Assembly: GCA_036273855.1 (NCBI GenBank)
Contig: DASUGU010000068.1
Location: 1-64,000 of the forward strand
Origin: DATEPR01 sp036273855
GTDB taxonomy: Bacteria > Actinomycetota > Actinomycetes > Mycobacteriales > Pseudonocardiaceae
Reading direction: 5' to 3'
Length of the DNA: 64,000 bases
A program made the translations under genes and the position numbers. Positions 1 to 8,428 of this stretch are shown one piece after another. Under the pieces are notes generated by a model that was given only the letters and a program-made list of their open reading frames with translations, did no database searches and had not been told where the DNA came from. The number at the start of each line of letters is the position of its first letter. The first letter of the stretch is position 1.

Positions 1-340
1 GTGTGATGCCGGGCCACCGCTGTAAAGAGCGCTCCTGCGTCGCGTCGCTTCGCGATGGCTGCGCCACTCTTGACAGCGGAGTCCCGGCATCAAGATCGGC
101 TGGGTGTGAGGGAGCGGCGGAGAAGACTGGATCGTCCAGAAGGCCAGTGCCACCAAGGGTTGGGCGGGGTTCGCGCTTCGCCCCGGCAGGACTGCGACTT
201 CGCTCGGCCGGGGAAAGCCAGGGGTTGGGGGCTTATCGTCGCTTCAGTCCTGGCCGCTCCCTCATACCCAACGCAAACACTCCACAGAGAGGGAGCGGCC
301 CGAGCCAACCCCAAGACCCGCACGGCCACCTCCCCAAGAT
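1..340. repeat. Structured non-coding region built of nested inverted repeats
   Basis: No convincing gene is visible here. Bases 5-29 and 67-91 form a 25-nt inverted repeat with 22 matches, enclosing a GC-rich inner hairpin. A perfect 12-bp inverted repeat GGCCGCTCCCTC/GAGGGAGCGGCC lies at 251-262 and 289-300, and its left arm also pairs with a related segment at about 98-117. CCCCGGC/GCCGGGG arms lie near 181-187 and 206-212. The stretch could be a decayed repeat family, a structured RNA or a processed terminator region; the sequence does not decide. Confidence 0.45.
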
Positions 341-404
341 CCCTCCACATCGGAACCCCCGTGTCGAACGAGCGCGAAACAGCTCAACCCAGGCAGACTG
401 GGGT

Positions 405-827
405 ATGCGCGGAGAACGTGGACACGTGGGAGTCGGCAGATCACTGAAGCGGGTACTCGTCGCGATAACCGGCGCCGTGCTGCTGGCCGTGGGCGTGGTC
501 CTGCTGGTCCTGCCAGGTCCTGGACTGCTACTCGTCCTGGCCGGCCTGCTGATCCTGGCGTCTGAGTTCCCCGCGGTGGAGCGCTACGTGGAGCCCGTCC
601 GGACGCGGGCCATGCAGGGCGCGGAACAGAGCGTGGCGACACCGTTGCGGATCGCCGGCTCGGCGACGGTGGGTGCGTTGCTGATCGCTGCCGGTGTCGT
701 GTGGGGGTTGGTGGACTGGCTGCCGCTGCACGGGTGGAGCACCGGCTCCAGTCTGATGCTGTCCGGTGTGGTGGTGTTCGCGCTGCTGATCTGGAGCTAC
801 CGCCGCGTCCGGGCCCGCCGCAGGTGA
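405..827 (+). CDS. PGPGW-motif small membrane protein (TIGR02611-like)
   Basis: A 140-residue integral membrane protein. The hydrophobic segment carries the VLPGPGLLLVLAGLLIL signature that defines the actinobacterial PGPGW family, whose function is unknown. A second and third hydrophobic segment follow at about residues 85-125, and the tail is Arg-rich (RRVRARRR), so the C-terminus is probably cytoplasmic. ATG 405 is chosen because upstream codons are not protein-like; GTG 426 is a real alternative. The gene is followed by a 74-bp gap before the stress-signalling operon on the same strand. Confidence 0.75.
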   Translation: MRGERGHVGVGRSLKRVLVAITGAVLLAVGVVLLVLPGPGLLLVLAGLLILASEFPAVERYVEPVRTRAMQGAEQSVATPLRIAGSATVGALLIAAGVVWGLVDWLPLHGWSTGSSLMLSGVVVFALLIWSYRRVRARRR

Positions 828-901
828 GCGGCCTCTCGCGATGAAGTCGTACCGGTCTCCCAGTAGCGTGACGCACAGTTCACGGACGTCGAGGAGGCCG
901 G

Positions 902-1762
902 GTGGCAATCGAGCCGGGAAGCGCCGGCGATCTGGCGGCGCTGTTACGGAGTAGCGCCGACACGCTGATCGGCAGATGGGTCGGGTTGACCAGCGAGCCG
1001 TTGCGGGGTCGCCTCAGCGAGGCCGAGCTGACCAGGGAGTGCCGGGAGCTGTTCGCCGCGCTGCTGACCGGAGTGGAGAGCGGCGGTCGGGACATCCAGG
1101 CGCCCGCGTTCACCGAGGTGCGGTCGCTGCTGGACGAGCTGTCGCGGTCGCGGGCGCGGCTCGGGTACACGCCGTCGGAGACCGCGATCAGCGTGTTCGC
1201 GCTGAAGCAGGCCCTGTTCGAGCTGGCCGACCGGGACAGCAACGCCAGTGGCCTGAGTGAGATCGTCTCGTTCTCGCTGCTGCTGGACTCGCTGGGCCTG
1301 TGGACGTTCGAGTGCTACGCGAGGGCCCGCGAGCAGGTCATCAGCGAGCAGTCCGAGCAACTGCTGGAGTTGACCACGCCGGTCGTGCGGCTGTGGGAGG
1401 GCGTGCTGGCGGTGCCGCTGGTCGGCACGCTGGACTCCGAGCGCACCCAGGTCGTCATGGAGAAGCTGTTGCAGGCGCTGGTCGACACCGGCGCCGAGCA
1501 GGCGATCGTGGACATCACGGGCGTGCTGGCCGTGGACACCCAGGTGGCCCAACACCTGCTGAAGACCGTCATGGCGGCGCGCCTGATGGGTGCCGAGTGC
1601 ACCATCTCGGGCATCCGGCCGCAGATCGCCCAGACCATCGTGCAGCTGGGCATCGAGTTCGGGGACATCACCACCAAGGCCACGCTGGCCGACGCCCTGC
1701 TGTACGCGATGCGCCGCTCCGGCGTCGACGTCGTCCGCAAGCGCGCGCCGCGGGTCGACTGA
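902..1762 (+). CDS. rsbR: RsbR-type stressosome scaffold protein (N-terminal sensor + STAS)
   Basis: A 286-residue protein. Residues 1-150 form a helical, RsbR-type sensor region; residues 158-272 are a STAS domain containing DITGVLAVDTQVAQ and the conserved GIRPQIAQTIVQLG segment typical of RsbR paralogues. Thr176 and Thr213 align with the threonines that RsbT phosphorylates in Bacillus RsbRA (alignment by eye). In the known system RsbR and RsbS build a large cytoplasmic complex that sequesters RsbT until stress. GTG 902 has GAGGAGG just upstream. The stop overlaps the ATG of rsbS, and seven genes follow head to tail, so this is probably the first gene of the operon. Confidence 0.88.
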   Translation: MAIEPGSAGDLAALLRSSADTLIGRWVGLTSEPLRGRLSEAELTRECRELFAALLTGVESGGRDIQAPAFTEVRSLLDELSRSRARLGYTPSETAISVFALKQALFELADRDSNASGLSEIVSFSLLLDSLGLWTFECYARAREQVISEQSEQLLELTTPVVRLWEGVLAVPLVGTLDSERTQVVMEKLLQALVDTGAEQAIVDITGVLAVDTQVAQHLLKTVMAARLMGAECTISGIRPQIAQTIVQLGIEFGDITTKATLADALLYAMRRSGVDVVRKRAPRVD

Positions 1763-2184
1763 TGGACCGCGTACCCATCCTCCGGATCGGCGACGTTCTG
1801 CTGGTGTCCATCCAGGTCGACCTGCAGGACCAGAGCGTGCTGGCCTTGCAGGAGGATCTCGCCGAGCAGATCACGGCGACCGGCGCGCACGGCGTGATCA
1901 TCGACATCTCCGGTGTGGAGATCGTCGACTCGTTCATCGGCCGCATGTTCGCCACGATCGCCTCCACCTCCCGGCTGTTCGACGCGGACACCGTGGTGGT
2001 GGGCATGCGCCCGGCGGTGGCCATCACGCTGGTCGAGCTGGGCCTGACGCTGGGCAAGGTCCGCACCGCGCTGGATCTGGAGAAAGGCCTGGTCATCCTG
2101 CGTCGCAGCGCCGCCGAGCGACTCGTCTCCGACGGACTCGACGAGTCCGACGAACACGACGAGGCCGTTCGGGCGGACTCGTGA
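1762..2184 (+). CDS. rsbS: RsbS-type single STAS domain protein
   Basis: A 140-residue STAS protein with DISGVEIVDSFIGR. Ser57 in the DSF motif corresponds to the serine of RsbS phosphorylated by RsbT. The STAS core ends near residue 115 and is followed by an acidic tail (DGLDESDEHDEA) not usual for RsbS. The ATG overlaps the preceding TGA by one base and the stop overlaps the next GTG, so translation is coupled. It acts with RsbR as the negative regulator of RsbT in the stressosome. Confidence 0.9.
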   Translation: MDRVPILRIGDVLLVSIQVDLQDQSVLALQEDLAEQITATGAHGVIIDISGVEIVDSFIGRMFATIASTSRLFDADTVVVGMRPAVAITLVELGLTLGKVRTALDLEKGLVILRRSAAERLVSDGLDESDEHDEAVRADS

Positions 2185-2594
2185 ACACCACCACCGCCGA
2201 CCGGGACGAACTGCCGATCGCCGGTGACGACGACGTGGTGCGGGTGCGGCAACTCGTCCGCACCTTCGCGGTGAAGGCGAAGCTCTCACTGGTGGACCAG
2301 ACGAAACTGGTCACGGCGGCCAGTGAACTCGCCCGCAACACCCTGAACTACGGCGGTGGCGGCGTGGCAGCGGTTGAGCTGGTCAGCAACGGTCGGCGAC
2401 CCGGAATTCGCGCTGTTTTCACCGATGAGGGTCCGGGTATCCCGAACATCGACCTCGCGCTCACCGACGGGTGGACCAGCGGCAGCGGGTTGGGGCTCGG
2501 AATGAGTGGGGCGCGGCGGCTGGTGGACGAGTTCGAGGTGGAGACGACAGTGGGGCGTGGTACGACCGTCAGCATCGTCAAGTGGGCACGGTAG
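2181..2594 (+). CDS. rsbT: RsbT-type serine/threonine kinase (GHKL ATPase)
   Basis: A 137-residue GHKL ATPase from GTG 2181, which overlaps the rsbS stop. The N box is SELARN (Glu49, Asn53), the G1 box DEGPGIP (Asp82) and the G2 box GLGLGMSG. Size, order after rsbR-rsbS and motifs fit RsbT, which phosphorylates STAS partners and, once released, activates a downstream phosphatase. The downstream phosphatase here may be the SpoIIE-type protein encoded in the same operon. Confidence 0.9.
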   Translation: MNTTTADRDELPIAGDDDVVRVRQLVRTFAVKAKLSLVDQTKLVTAASELARNTLNYGGGGVAAVELVSNGRRPGIRAVFTDEGPGIPNIDLALTDGWTSGSGLGLGMSGARRLVDEFEVETTVGRGTTVSIVKWAR

Positions 2595-3652
2595 AACCGG
2601 TGCACAGCCCGGTGGACGCGGGCTGTCTGCCCACCGCGCTGGACGTCTCCTGGTTCCCCGTCGAGGACACGACGGCGGTGGGTGCCGTGCGTCGGGCCGC
2701 CGACGCGCTGGCGCGGCGGCTGGGCTTCGGTGAGCAGCGGGCTGCCGAAGTCGGCATCGTCGCCACCGAACTGGCGTCCAACCTGCGCAAACACGCCGAC
2801 GAGGGCGTCATGCTGCTGCGCTCTGGTCGGGCCGGGGACGGGCAGCCGCTGGTGGAGCTGGTGGCGATCGACAGCGGGCCCGGCATGGCCGAGCCGGCCA
2901 CGGCGTGGCAGGACGGCCGCTCTACCGCGGGCAGCCTGGGCATCGGTCTGGGTGCCGTGGCCCGGCTGGCCGACTCGCACGACGCGGTGTCCGAGCCGGG
3001 CCGGGGCAGCGTGTTCGTCGCGCGGCTGCACGCCATGGCGCCGGACGGTGCCGCCCTGCCGGGAGTCGACGACTCGATCGCGGGCCTGACCAGGGCGGTC
3101 ACCGGCGAGACGGTGTGCGGTGACGTCTACGCGGTCCGCTGCTCCGGCCGCCGGTTGTCGATCATGATGTGTGACGGTTCCGGTCACGGTCCGCTCGCGG
3201 CGGCGGCGTCGCAGCGCGCGGCGCGGGTGTTCTGCGACGGCGAGGCGTGCCCGCCGGAGGCGGCCGTGGCGCGGATCCACGCGGCGCTGGAGGGCACACG
3301 CGGCGGGGCGGTCGCGGTGGCCGAGTACGACCCGGTGACCGGCAACGTGCGGTACGCGGGCGTGGGCAACATCGGCGGTGCGCTGCTGTCCCCGGACGGC
3401 CGGCAGGGCATGGTGTCGCTGCCCGGGATCGCCGGCTACCAGGCCCGCCCGATCCGGGCGTTCGAGTACCGGGCTGCGCCGGGGACCCTGCTGGTGATGC
3501 ACTCCGACGGCCTGACCGAGCGGTGGACCGTCGAAGGCCGGCACCGGCTGCTGGCCGCCGCCCCGGTGCTGGTCGCGAGCGTGCTGCTGCGCGAGGCCGG
3601 GGTGCGCCGGGACGACGCCTCCGTCGTGGTCGCACGGCTGGACGCGCGATGA
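2582..3652 (+). CDS. GHKL ATPase fused to PP2C phosphatase (RsbX-like)
   Basis: About 356 residues. The first half (to about residue 145) is a second GHKL module, with ATELASNLRKH as N box, DSGPGM as G1 and GIGLGAVARL as G2. The second half is a compact PP2C/SpoIIE domain with GDVYAV, CDGSGHGPLAA and MHSDGLTERW, the metal-binding aspartates. RsbX resets the stressosome by dephosphorylating RsbR and RsbS; the fused ATPase copy is the form known from several actinobacterial and proteobacterial rsbRST loci. GTG 2582 overlaps rsbT by 13 bp; GTG 2600 is an alternative. Confidence 0.83.
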   Translation: MGTVEPVHSPVDAGCLPTALDVSWFPVEDTTAVGAVRRAADALARRLGFGEQRAAEVGIVATELASNLRKHADEGVMLLRSGRAGDGQPLVELVAIDSGPGMAEPATAWQDGRSTAGSLGIGLGAVARLADSHDAVSEPGRGSVFVARLHAMAPDGAALPGVDDSIAGLTRAVTGETVCGDVYAVRCSGRRLSIMMCDGSGHGPLAAAASQRAARVFCDGEACPPEAAVARIHAALEGTRGGAVAVAEYDPVTGNVRYAGVGNIGGALLSPDGRQGMVSLPGIAGYQARPIRAFEYRAAPGTLLVMHSDGLTERWTVEGRHRLLAAAPVLVASVLLREAGVRRDDASVVVARLDAR

Positions 3653-5394
3653 CCCACACCGCGAGCACCGACGTGCTGTTGACCCTGAGCCTGCACGACG
3701 AGCCGGACCTGTTCCTGTTGCGGCAACGTGGCCGCGAGGTCGCCGCGGCCGTCGGGTTGGAGACCCAGGACCAGATCCGGGTGGCCACCGCACTGAGCGA
3801 CCTGGGGCGGATCGTGCTGACCGGACGGGCCATCGTGTCGGCAACGTTCGGCGTGACCCGGCAGGCGCCGGTCACCCTGCACATCGAACTGGAGTGGCGG
3901 GGCCAGCCGCTCTCGACCAGCCAACCGGGTTGGCGGGCCGCCGCCCGGCTGCTGGACGACGTGGGCAGCGAGCAGCGGGACGGCCGGCAGGTGGTGAGCC
4001 TGCGCAAGCGGCTGCCCACCGCGCACCCGCTGCTGCCGCCGCAGGCCGAGCAGTTGCGCGCCGGCCTGGCCGGCCTGGCCAGGGGCAGCGCCCTGGACGA
4101 GTTGCGGGCGCAGAACGAGGAACTGCTGACCACCCTGGAGGCACTGGAAACCAAGCAGCGGGAACTGGTCCGGGTCAACGACGAGCTCACCGAGACAAAC
4201 CGGGGCGTGCTGGCCCTGTACGGCGAGTTGACCGCCGAGCTGGACCGCACCAACCAGGGCGTCGTGGCGCTGTACGCCGAACTGGAGGCCAAGACCGAGG
4301 AACTCGCGCGGGCCAGCGAGGCCAAGACCCGGTTCTGGTCGAACGTCAGCCACGAGCTGCGCACGCCCATCAACTCGATCGTCGGCCTGACCCGCTTGTT
4401 GCTGGGTGCGGGCGCGGAACCGCTCGGTGACGACCAGTGCCGGCAGGTCACCCTCGTCAACGAGGCCGGTGAGGCGATGCTGGGCCTGGTCGGGCAGCTG
4501 CTGGACGTGGCCAAGGCGGAGTCGGGCCGGCTGGACGTCCGGCCGACCCCGGTGGATCTGCGGCTGCTGTTCGCCGCGCTCACCGACACGCTGCGGCCGA
4601 CCACGGTGTCGACGACGGTCGACCTGTACCTGGACGAGCCGCCACCGCCTGCGCGGCTGGTCACCGACGAGTCGATGCTGGTGCACATCCTGCGCAACGT
4701 GCTGGCCAACGCACTGGCCTTCACCGAACACGGCGAGGTCCGGCTGACCGCGACCCACGACCCGGACCGCGACCGCTGGCGGTTGACCGTCGCCGACACC
4801 GGCATCGGCATTCCCGAGGAGCAGCAGGACCGCGTCTTCGAGGAGTTCCACCAGGTGCCCAGCCACCTGCAGAAACGCCGCCAGGGCACCGGGCTCGGCC
4901 TGCCCTACGCCCGTCGGCTGGCCGAGTTGCTGGGCGGCAGCCTGACCCTGAGCAGCACACCCGGTGAGGGCACCGAGGTGGTGCTGGACGTGCCGGCCGT
5001 TCTGGCGACGTCAACGATCGTCGACACCGCCCTGATCGTCATCGACGACGACACGCTGCGCACCCGGCTGCGTCACCTCACCACACCGCTGGCCCACACG
5101 GTCACCGAAGCCGCCGACTGCCGGGACGCCCTGGCCGCCTGTGCCACCGGGCGACCCGACGTGATCATCCTCGGCCTGGACGCCGTGGGCGGCGACAGCC
5201 AGGATTGCCTTGCCGAGCTGAGACGGGACGACGCCCTGGCCGACGTGCCCGTCATGGTGCTCACCTCCAGCGACGGCGACGTCGGCGACACGGAAGGTGA
5301 GCACGACTCTGTGCTGCTGCACAGGTCCCGTCTGTCCACCGACCTGGTGCGTGAAGGCCTGCGACGGGCCATCCATCCGATCGAGAAGCGGTGA
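3649..5394 (+). CDS. Sensor histidine kinase with C-terminal degenerate receiver
   Basis: A 581-residue soluble kinase. Residues 1-125 resemble a degenerate ATPase-like input module. Residues 146-230 are a coiled coil with two tandem copies of TN(R/Q)GV(L/V)ALY(G/A)EL. The HisKA motif SHELRTP places the phospho-acceptor at His235. The ATPase domain has NVLANAL, DTGIGIP and GTGLGLPYARR. From about residue 460 a receiver-like domain begins (ALIVIDDD) but where the phospho-Asp should lie it reads IILGLDAV, so the acceptor is apparently lost. No membrane segment is seen. It overlaps both neighbours by 1-4 bp, which ties a two-component branch to the stressosome. Confidence 0.85.
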   Translation: MTHTASTDVLLTLSLHDEPDLFLLRQRGREVAAAVGLETQDQIRVATALSDLGRIVLTGRAIVSATFGVTRQAPVTLHIELEWRGQPLSTSQPGWRAAARLLDDVGSEQRDGRQVVSLRKRLPTAHPLLPPQAEQLRAGLAGLARGSALDELRAQNEELLTTLEALETKQRELVRVNDELTETNRGVLALYGELTAELDRTNQGVVALYAELEAKTEELARASEAKTRFWSNVSHELRTPINSIVGLTRLLLGAGAEPLGDDQCRQVTLVNEAGEAMLGLVGQLLDVAKAESGRLDVRPTPVDLRLLFAALTDTLRPTTVSTTVDLYLDEPPPPARLVTDESMLVHILRNVLANALAFTEHGEVRLTATHDPDRDRWRLTVADTGIGIPEEQQDRVFEEFHQVPSHLQKRRQGTGLGLPYARRLAELLGGSLTLSSTPGEGTEVVLDVPAVLATSTIVDTALIVIDDDTLRTRLRHLTTPLAHTVTEAADCRDALAACATGRPDVIILGLDAVGGDSQDCLAELRRDDALADVPVMVLTSSDGDVGDTEGEHDSVLLHRSRLSTDLVREGLRRAIHPIEKR

Positions 5395-6980
5395 TGGCCA
5401 TGAGTGCGCAGATCCTGCCCCCGAGGACGGACGACAACCCGGCCCGGATCCTCGTGGTCGACGACTCCGAGGCGAGCCGCTACATCACCGCGAGTTGGTT
5501 GCGCCGCAACGGTCATGATGTCATCGAGGCGGCCGACGGGGCGGGCGCCCTGGCCGTGGTCGGCCAGGAGCAGCTCGACCTCGTCGTGCTGGACGTCAAC
5601 CTGCCGGACATGACCGGCTTCGACGTGTGCGCACAGATCAAGGGCACACCGAGGACGGCGGCGCTGCCGGTCATCCACGTGTCGGCCACCTTCGTGGCGG
5701 CCAGCGACCGGGCCAGGGGCCTGACCCGGGGTGCGGACGCCTACCTCAGCGAACCGGTCGACCCCGGCGAGCTCATCGCGACCGTCACCGCCGCGCTGCG
5801 CTACTCCCGGGCGCGCACGACGGCCGAGCGGCTGGCGGCGCGGTTGCGTCAGCTGACCGAGACCGGCCTGGCGGCCAACGCGGCGACGTCGTTCCCCGAA
5901 CTGGTCGACGCGGTCGTCCGTGGCGCGGCCGCGCTGTTCGACGGGACGGCGCTGGTCGTGGTGTCCCGTCCGGACGGTCGCGAGCAACGGGCGGCACTCG
6001 ACCCGGGCGGCCGGTTGATCACCGCGCACGAGGACATCTCCGGCGTGCTCGTGGGGTTGACCGCGCAGGCGCTCGGACTCAAGCCCGGTGCCGAGGTGTT
6101 GCGGCTGGACGACTCCGTGTGGCCCGAGCACGCGCCCGCGGTCGGGGTGGTCGTGCGGGCCAAGATCGACCAGCCCGCGTGCTGCATCGCGGTCCCGTCG
6201 GCCGCCCTGGCGCTGCCCGAGGACCGCGATCTGCTCGTCCAACTGGGACAGGCCACCGCGGTCGCCGCCCAGGGACTGCGTGCCTACACCGCGGAACACG
6301 CCATCGCCCTCGCGCTGCAGAGCAGCCTGCTGCCCAGCAGACTGCCCAGACGCACCGACCTGCTCATGGCGGCCGAATACGTGCCGGCCTCCGACGAGGC
6401 GGAGATCGGGGGCGATTTCTACGAGGTGACCGAACTGGACGACCGGGTCCTGGTCGCCATCGGCGACGTGACCGGCCACTCGATCACCTCGGCCACGGTC
6501 ATGGGCGAGGTCCGGCACGCCCTGCGGGCCTACGCGCTGGAGGGCCACGGCCCGGTCGAGATCCTGCAACGGCTGGACGCGATGCTGGTCCGCTTCCACC
6601 CCGGCGGCTACACCACGGTGTGCCTCATGCTGATCGACCCGGCCGGAGGCACCGTCGAGATCGCCAACGCCGGCCACCTGCCGCCGATGCTGATCGACCA
6701 GGACGGCGCCCGCTACGAGCCGCTGCCCGGACCGCTGCTGGGCCTCGGCCTGACCAGACCGCCCGCCGCCCTCCTGCCGCTGCCGGTGGGCACCACGGTG
6801 GTCCTGATGACCGACGGCCTGGTGGAACGCCCGCACGTCCCGCTGCCCGACGACATGGAACGCCTCCGCGCCACCATGTCGGCCGACGAGGCACCGGACG
6901 AGATCTGTCGCCGCCTGGTGGCCCAGTTCGGCCACGGCAAGGACGACGACATCGCCGTGCTGGCGGTGCGTCGACGGTGA
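5394..6980 (+). CDS. Response regulator-GAF-PP2C (SpoIIE-type) phosphatase
   Basis: A 528-residue protein. Residues 17-135 are a receiver with Asp67 in VVLDVNLPDMTG. A GAF-like region follows (about 150-290) and then a PP2C/SpoIIE domain with GGDFYEV, AIGDVTGHS and MTDGLVER. This is the layout of RsbP/RsbU-like phosphatases that dephosphorylate STAS anti-anti-sigma factors. ATG 5394 overlaps the preceding TGA. The neighbouring kinase is the obvious donor for the receiver (inference), and the protein may join phosphorelay input and stressosome output. Confidence 0.87.
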   Translation: MAMSAQILPPRTDDNPARILVVDDSEASRYITASWLRRNGHDVIEAADGAGALAVVGQEQLDLVVLDVNLPDMTGFDVCAQIKGTPRTAALPVIHVSATFVAASDRARGLTRGADAYLSEPVDPGELIATVTAALRYSRARTTAERLAARLRQLTETGLAANAATSFPELVDAVVRGAAALFDGTALVVVSRPDGREQRAALDPGGRLITAHEDISGVLVGLTAQALGLKPGAEVLRLDDSVWPEHAPAVGVVVRAKIDQPACCIAVPSAALALPEDRDLLVQLGQATAVAAQGLRAYTAEHAIALALQSSLLPSRLPRRTDLLMAAEYVPASDEAEIGGDFYEVTELDDRVLVAIGDVTGHSITSATVMGEVRHALRAYALEGHGPVEILQRLDAMLVRFHPGGYTTVCLMLIDPAGGTVEIANAGHLPPMLIDQDGARYEPLPGPLLGLGLTRPPAALLPLPVGTTVVLMTDGLVERPHVPLPDDMERLRATMSADEAPDEICRRLVAQFGHGKDDDIAVLAVRRR

Positions 6981-7378
6981 ACGAGACCACCGAACCCCAC
7001 TGCCTGGTGCAGGTCACCGTCACCTCCGGCATGCCGCCGCTGGAAACCCTGCGCACCCGGATCGTCACCTCGCTGCCCGGCCTGCCCGGCCAGACGGTGT
7101 CGGACATCGAGGTGGTCGCGACCGAACTGCTCACCAACGCCTACCTGCACGGCCGCCCGCCCGCGCACTTCTACCTGTTCCGCATCGACTCGACCCGGCT
7201 GCGGATCGAGGTCGTCGACGGCGGTACCGCGATGCCGCAGGTCATGCACCCGGACATCTCCGAGGAGCACGGCAGGGGCCTGTTGCTGGTGGCAGGCATG
7301 AGCGCGAGTTGGGGCGTCACCACCACCGGCGCCGGCAAGACCGTGTGGGCCGAGTTCGTCGTCCCGCCGACTGGCTAG
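6977..7378 (+). CDS. Anti-sigma-type GHKL ATPase (RsbW/HATPase_c_2 family)
   Basis: A 133-residue ATPase from GTG 6977, overlapping the upstream stop by 4 bp. The N box is ATELLTNAYLHG, G1 is degenerate (VVDGGTAMP) and the G2 region is EEHGRGLLLV. Such proteins are common in actinobacteria as serine kinases or anti-sigma factors. No sigma factor or classic RsbV lies in this operon, so its partner must be encoded elsewhere. It is the last gene of the stress module; the repeat array begins at its stop codon. Confidence 0.82.
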   Translation: MNETTEPHCLVQVTVTSGMPPLETLRTRIVTSLPGLPGQTVSDIEVVATELLTNAYLHGRPPAHFYLFRIDSTRLRIEVVDGGTAMPQVMHPDISEEHGRGLLLVAGMSASWGVTTTGAGKTVWAEFVVPPTG

Positions 7379-7800
7379 CACCACTAGATCATCTAGCGCT
7401 GCTCCAGCGCCTGGTCGAACACTTGGCATCGCCCGACTGCGTAGCGCTGGTCGGATTTCTAGCATTGATCACGGTCCACCGTCGGCGATCGGCGCCGTTC
7501 GCCATCTAGCACCGGTCAGTCTTCTAGCGTTGCTAGGTTATCCAGCGTCGGTCGATTAGCTATCGCTGCTCCACTGCCTAGCGCTGGTGGAATTTTCTCG
7601 CATCGATCGCGGTGTGGTGCCGGTCGGGTGTCTGGCGCTGTTCGCTGTTTGGTGTCGGTTGCTAGCGCTGCTAGATCATCTGGCGTCGGTTGGCCGGCTA
7701 TTGCTGCTGCATTGTCTGCCGCTGGTGGGGTTTCTTGCGTCGATGGCGGTGTGGTGCCGGTCGGTTGTTAGCGCTGCTAGATCGTCTGGCGCCGGTCGCC
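7375..7800. repeat. Degenerate 137-bp tandem repeat array, CTAG-rich
   Basis: Three diverged copies of a roughly 137-bp unit. Anchor words recur at 7442, 7579 and 7717 (TAGCGCTGGT or close variant) and at 7610 and 7747 (CGGTGTGGTGCCGGTCGG). The third copy lacks about 31 bp. Near-palindromes such as CTAGCGCTGCTAG recur at 7524, 7662 and 7768. CTAG, normally very rare in such GC-rich genomes, occurs 12 times between 7375 and 7890. All frames contain stops and no credible start or ribosome site is seen, so it is treated as non-coding. It separates two convergent transcription units. Confidence 0.75.
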
Positions 7801-7886
7801 CACCTGGCTCGGCGTGTCGCGATCAGGTTGGCGTGTTCTCGACTGGCGAATCGACCGGCCGTTCCGCGTCGCATACCGGCGAGGCG

Positions 7887-8405
7887 CTAGGTGCGGTCGG
7901 CATCCCGCCCGGCGATGTCCCACCATCGGGGTAGATCGATGTCAGCCCGCTCCGGCTGCGTGAAGTGGAACGGCACGCCGAGTGCCTCGGCGACGGCCCG
8001 CGCTGTGGCGATGTCCTCGGCGTCCGCGTGTCCCAGCAGGCCCAGGCTGACTTCGTCGAAGCGCGGATGCCATCGGCTGGGCCGGTCAACGATGGCGACG
8101 AGGACGGCATGCCAACCGAAGCTGTCTCCGTCCCAGTAGGCCTCCACGGCGACGATCCGATCGGCGACAGCACGTGCCCGCGCCAGCAATGATTCGACGG
8201 TGACCTCGGGCACCGGGTCGATCTCGCCTCGACCATCCAACGTCGCGAAGCGCATGCCGGAGACGTCCTGGGCGTCGGCGATGCTGAATGCCTGCTGTTG
8301 CACCAGCACACGGATTGCCTGGAGATGGTTTCGGCGGCGCAGGAGATCATCGATCTGATCTCGCACCTCGGCCGGAATCACGTCCCACCCAGCCGCCTCG
8401 CCCAC
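7887..8405 (-). CDS. Hypothetical soluble protein downstream of beta-lactamase
   Basis: About 172 residues from GTG 8405; GTG 8381 is an alternative and neither has a strong ribosome site. I do not recognise the family. The N-terminal third (EVRDQIDDLLRRRNHLQAIR) is helical and charged, resembling the short helical modules that precede ligand-binding domains; the C-terminal part is mixed with several Trp residues (WDGDSFGWHAVL, DLPRWWD). No signal peptide or membrane segment is visible. It lies 23 bp downstream of the beta-lactamase and may be co-transcribed. Confidence 0.6.
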   Translation of the reverse strand: MGEAAGWDVIPAEVRDQIDDLLRRRNHLQAIRVLVQQQAFSIADAQDVSGMRFATLDGRGEIDPVPEVTVESLLARARAVADRIVAVEAYWDGDSFGWHAVLVAIVDRPSRWHPRFDEVSLGLLGHADAEDIATARAVAEALGVPFHFTQPERADIDLPRWWDIAGRDADRT

Positions 8406-8428
8406 GGCAGGAGTGTGCCAGACCTTCC

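Noticed and set aside
401..406. GGGTAT as a sigma-B -10 for the PGPGW gene
   Set aside because: No GTTT-like -35 lies 15-17 bp upstream, and the element overlaps the likely ATG.
7375..7800. CRISPR array
   Set aside because: The unit is 137 bp, degenerate, without short identical repeats and unique spacers, and no cas gene is near.
7587..7934. 115-residue ORF with internal repeats in the CTAG array
   Set aside because: The repeated peptide only reflects the DNA repeat; other copies carry stops in the same frame and no ribosome site is seen.
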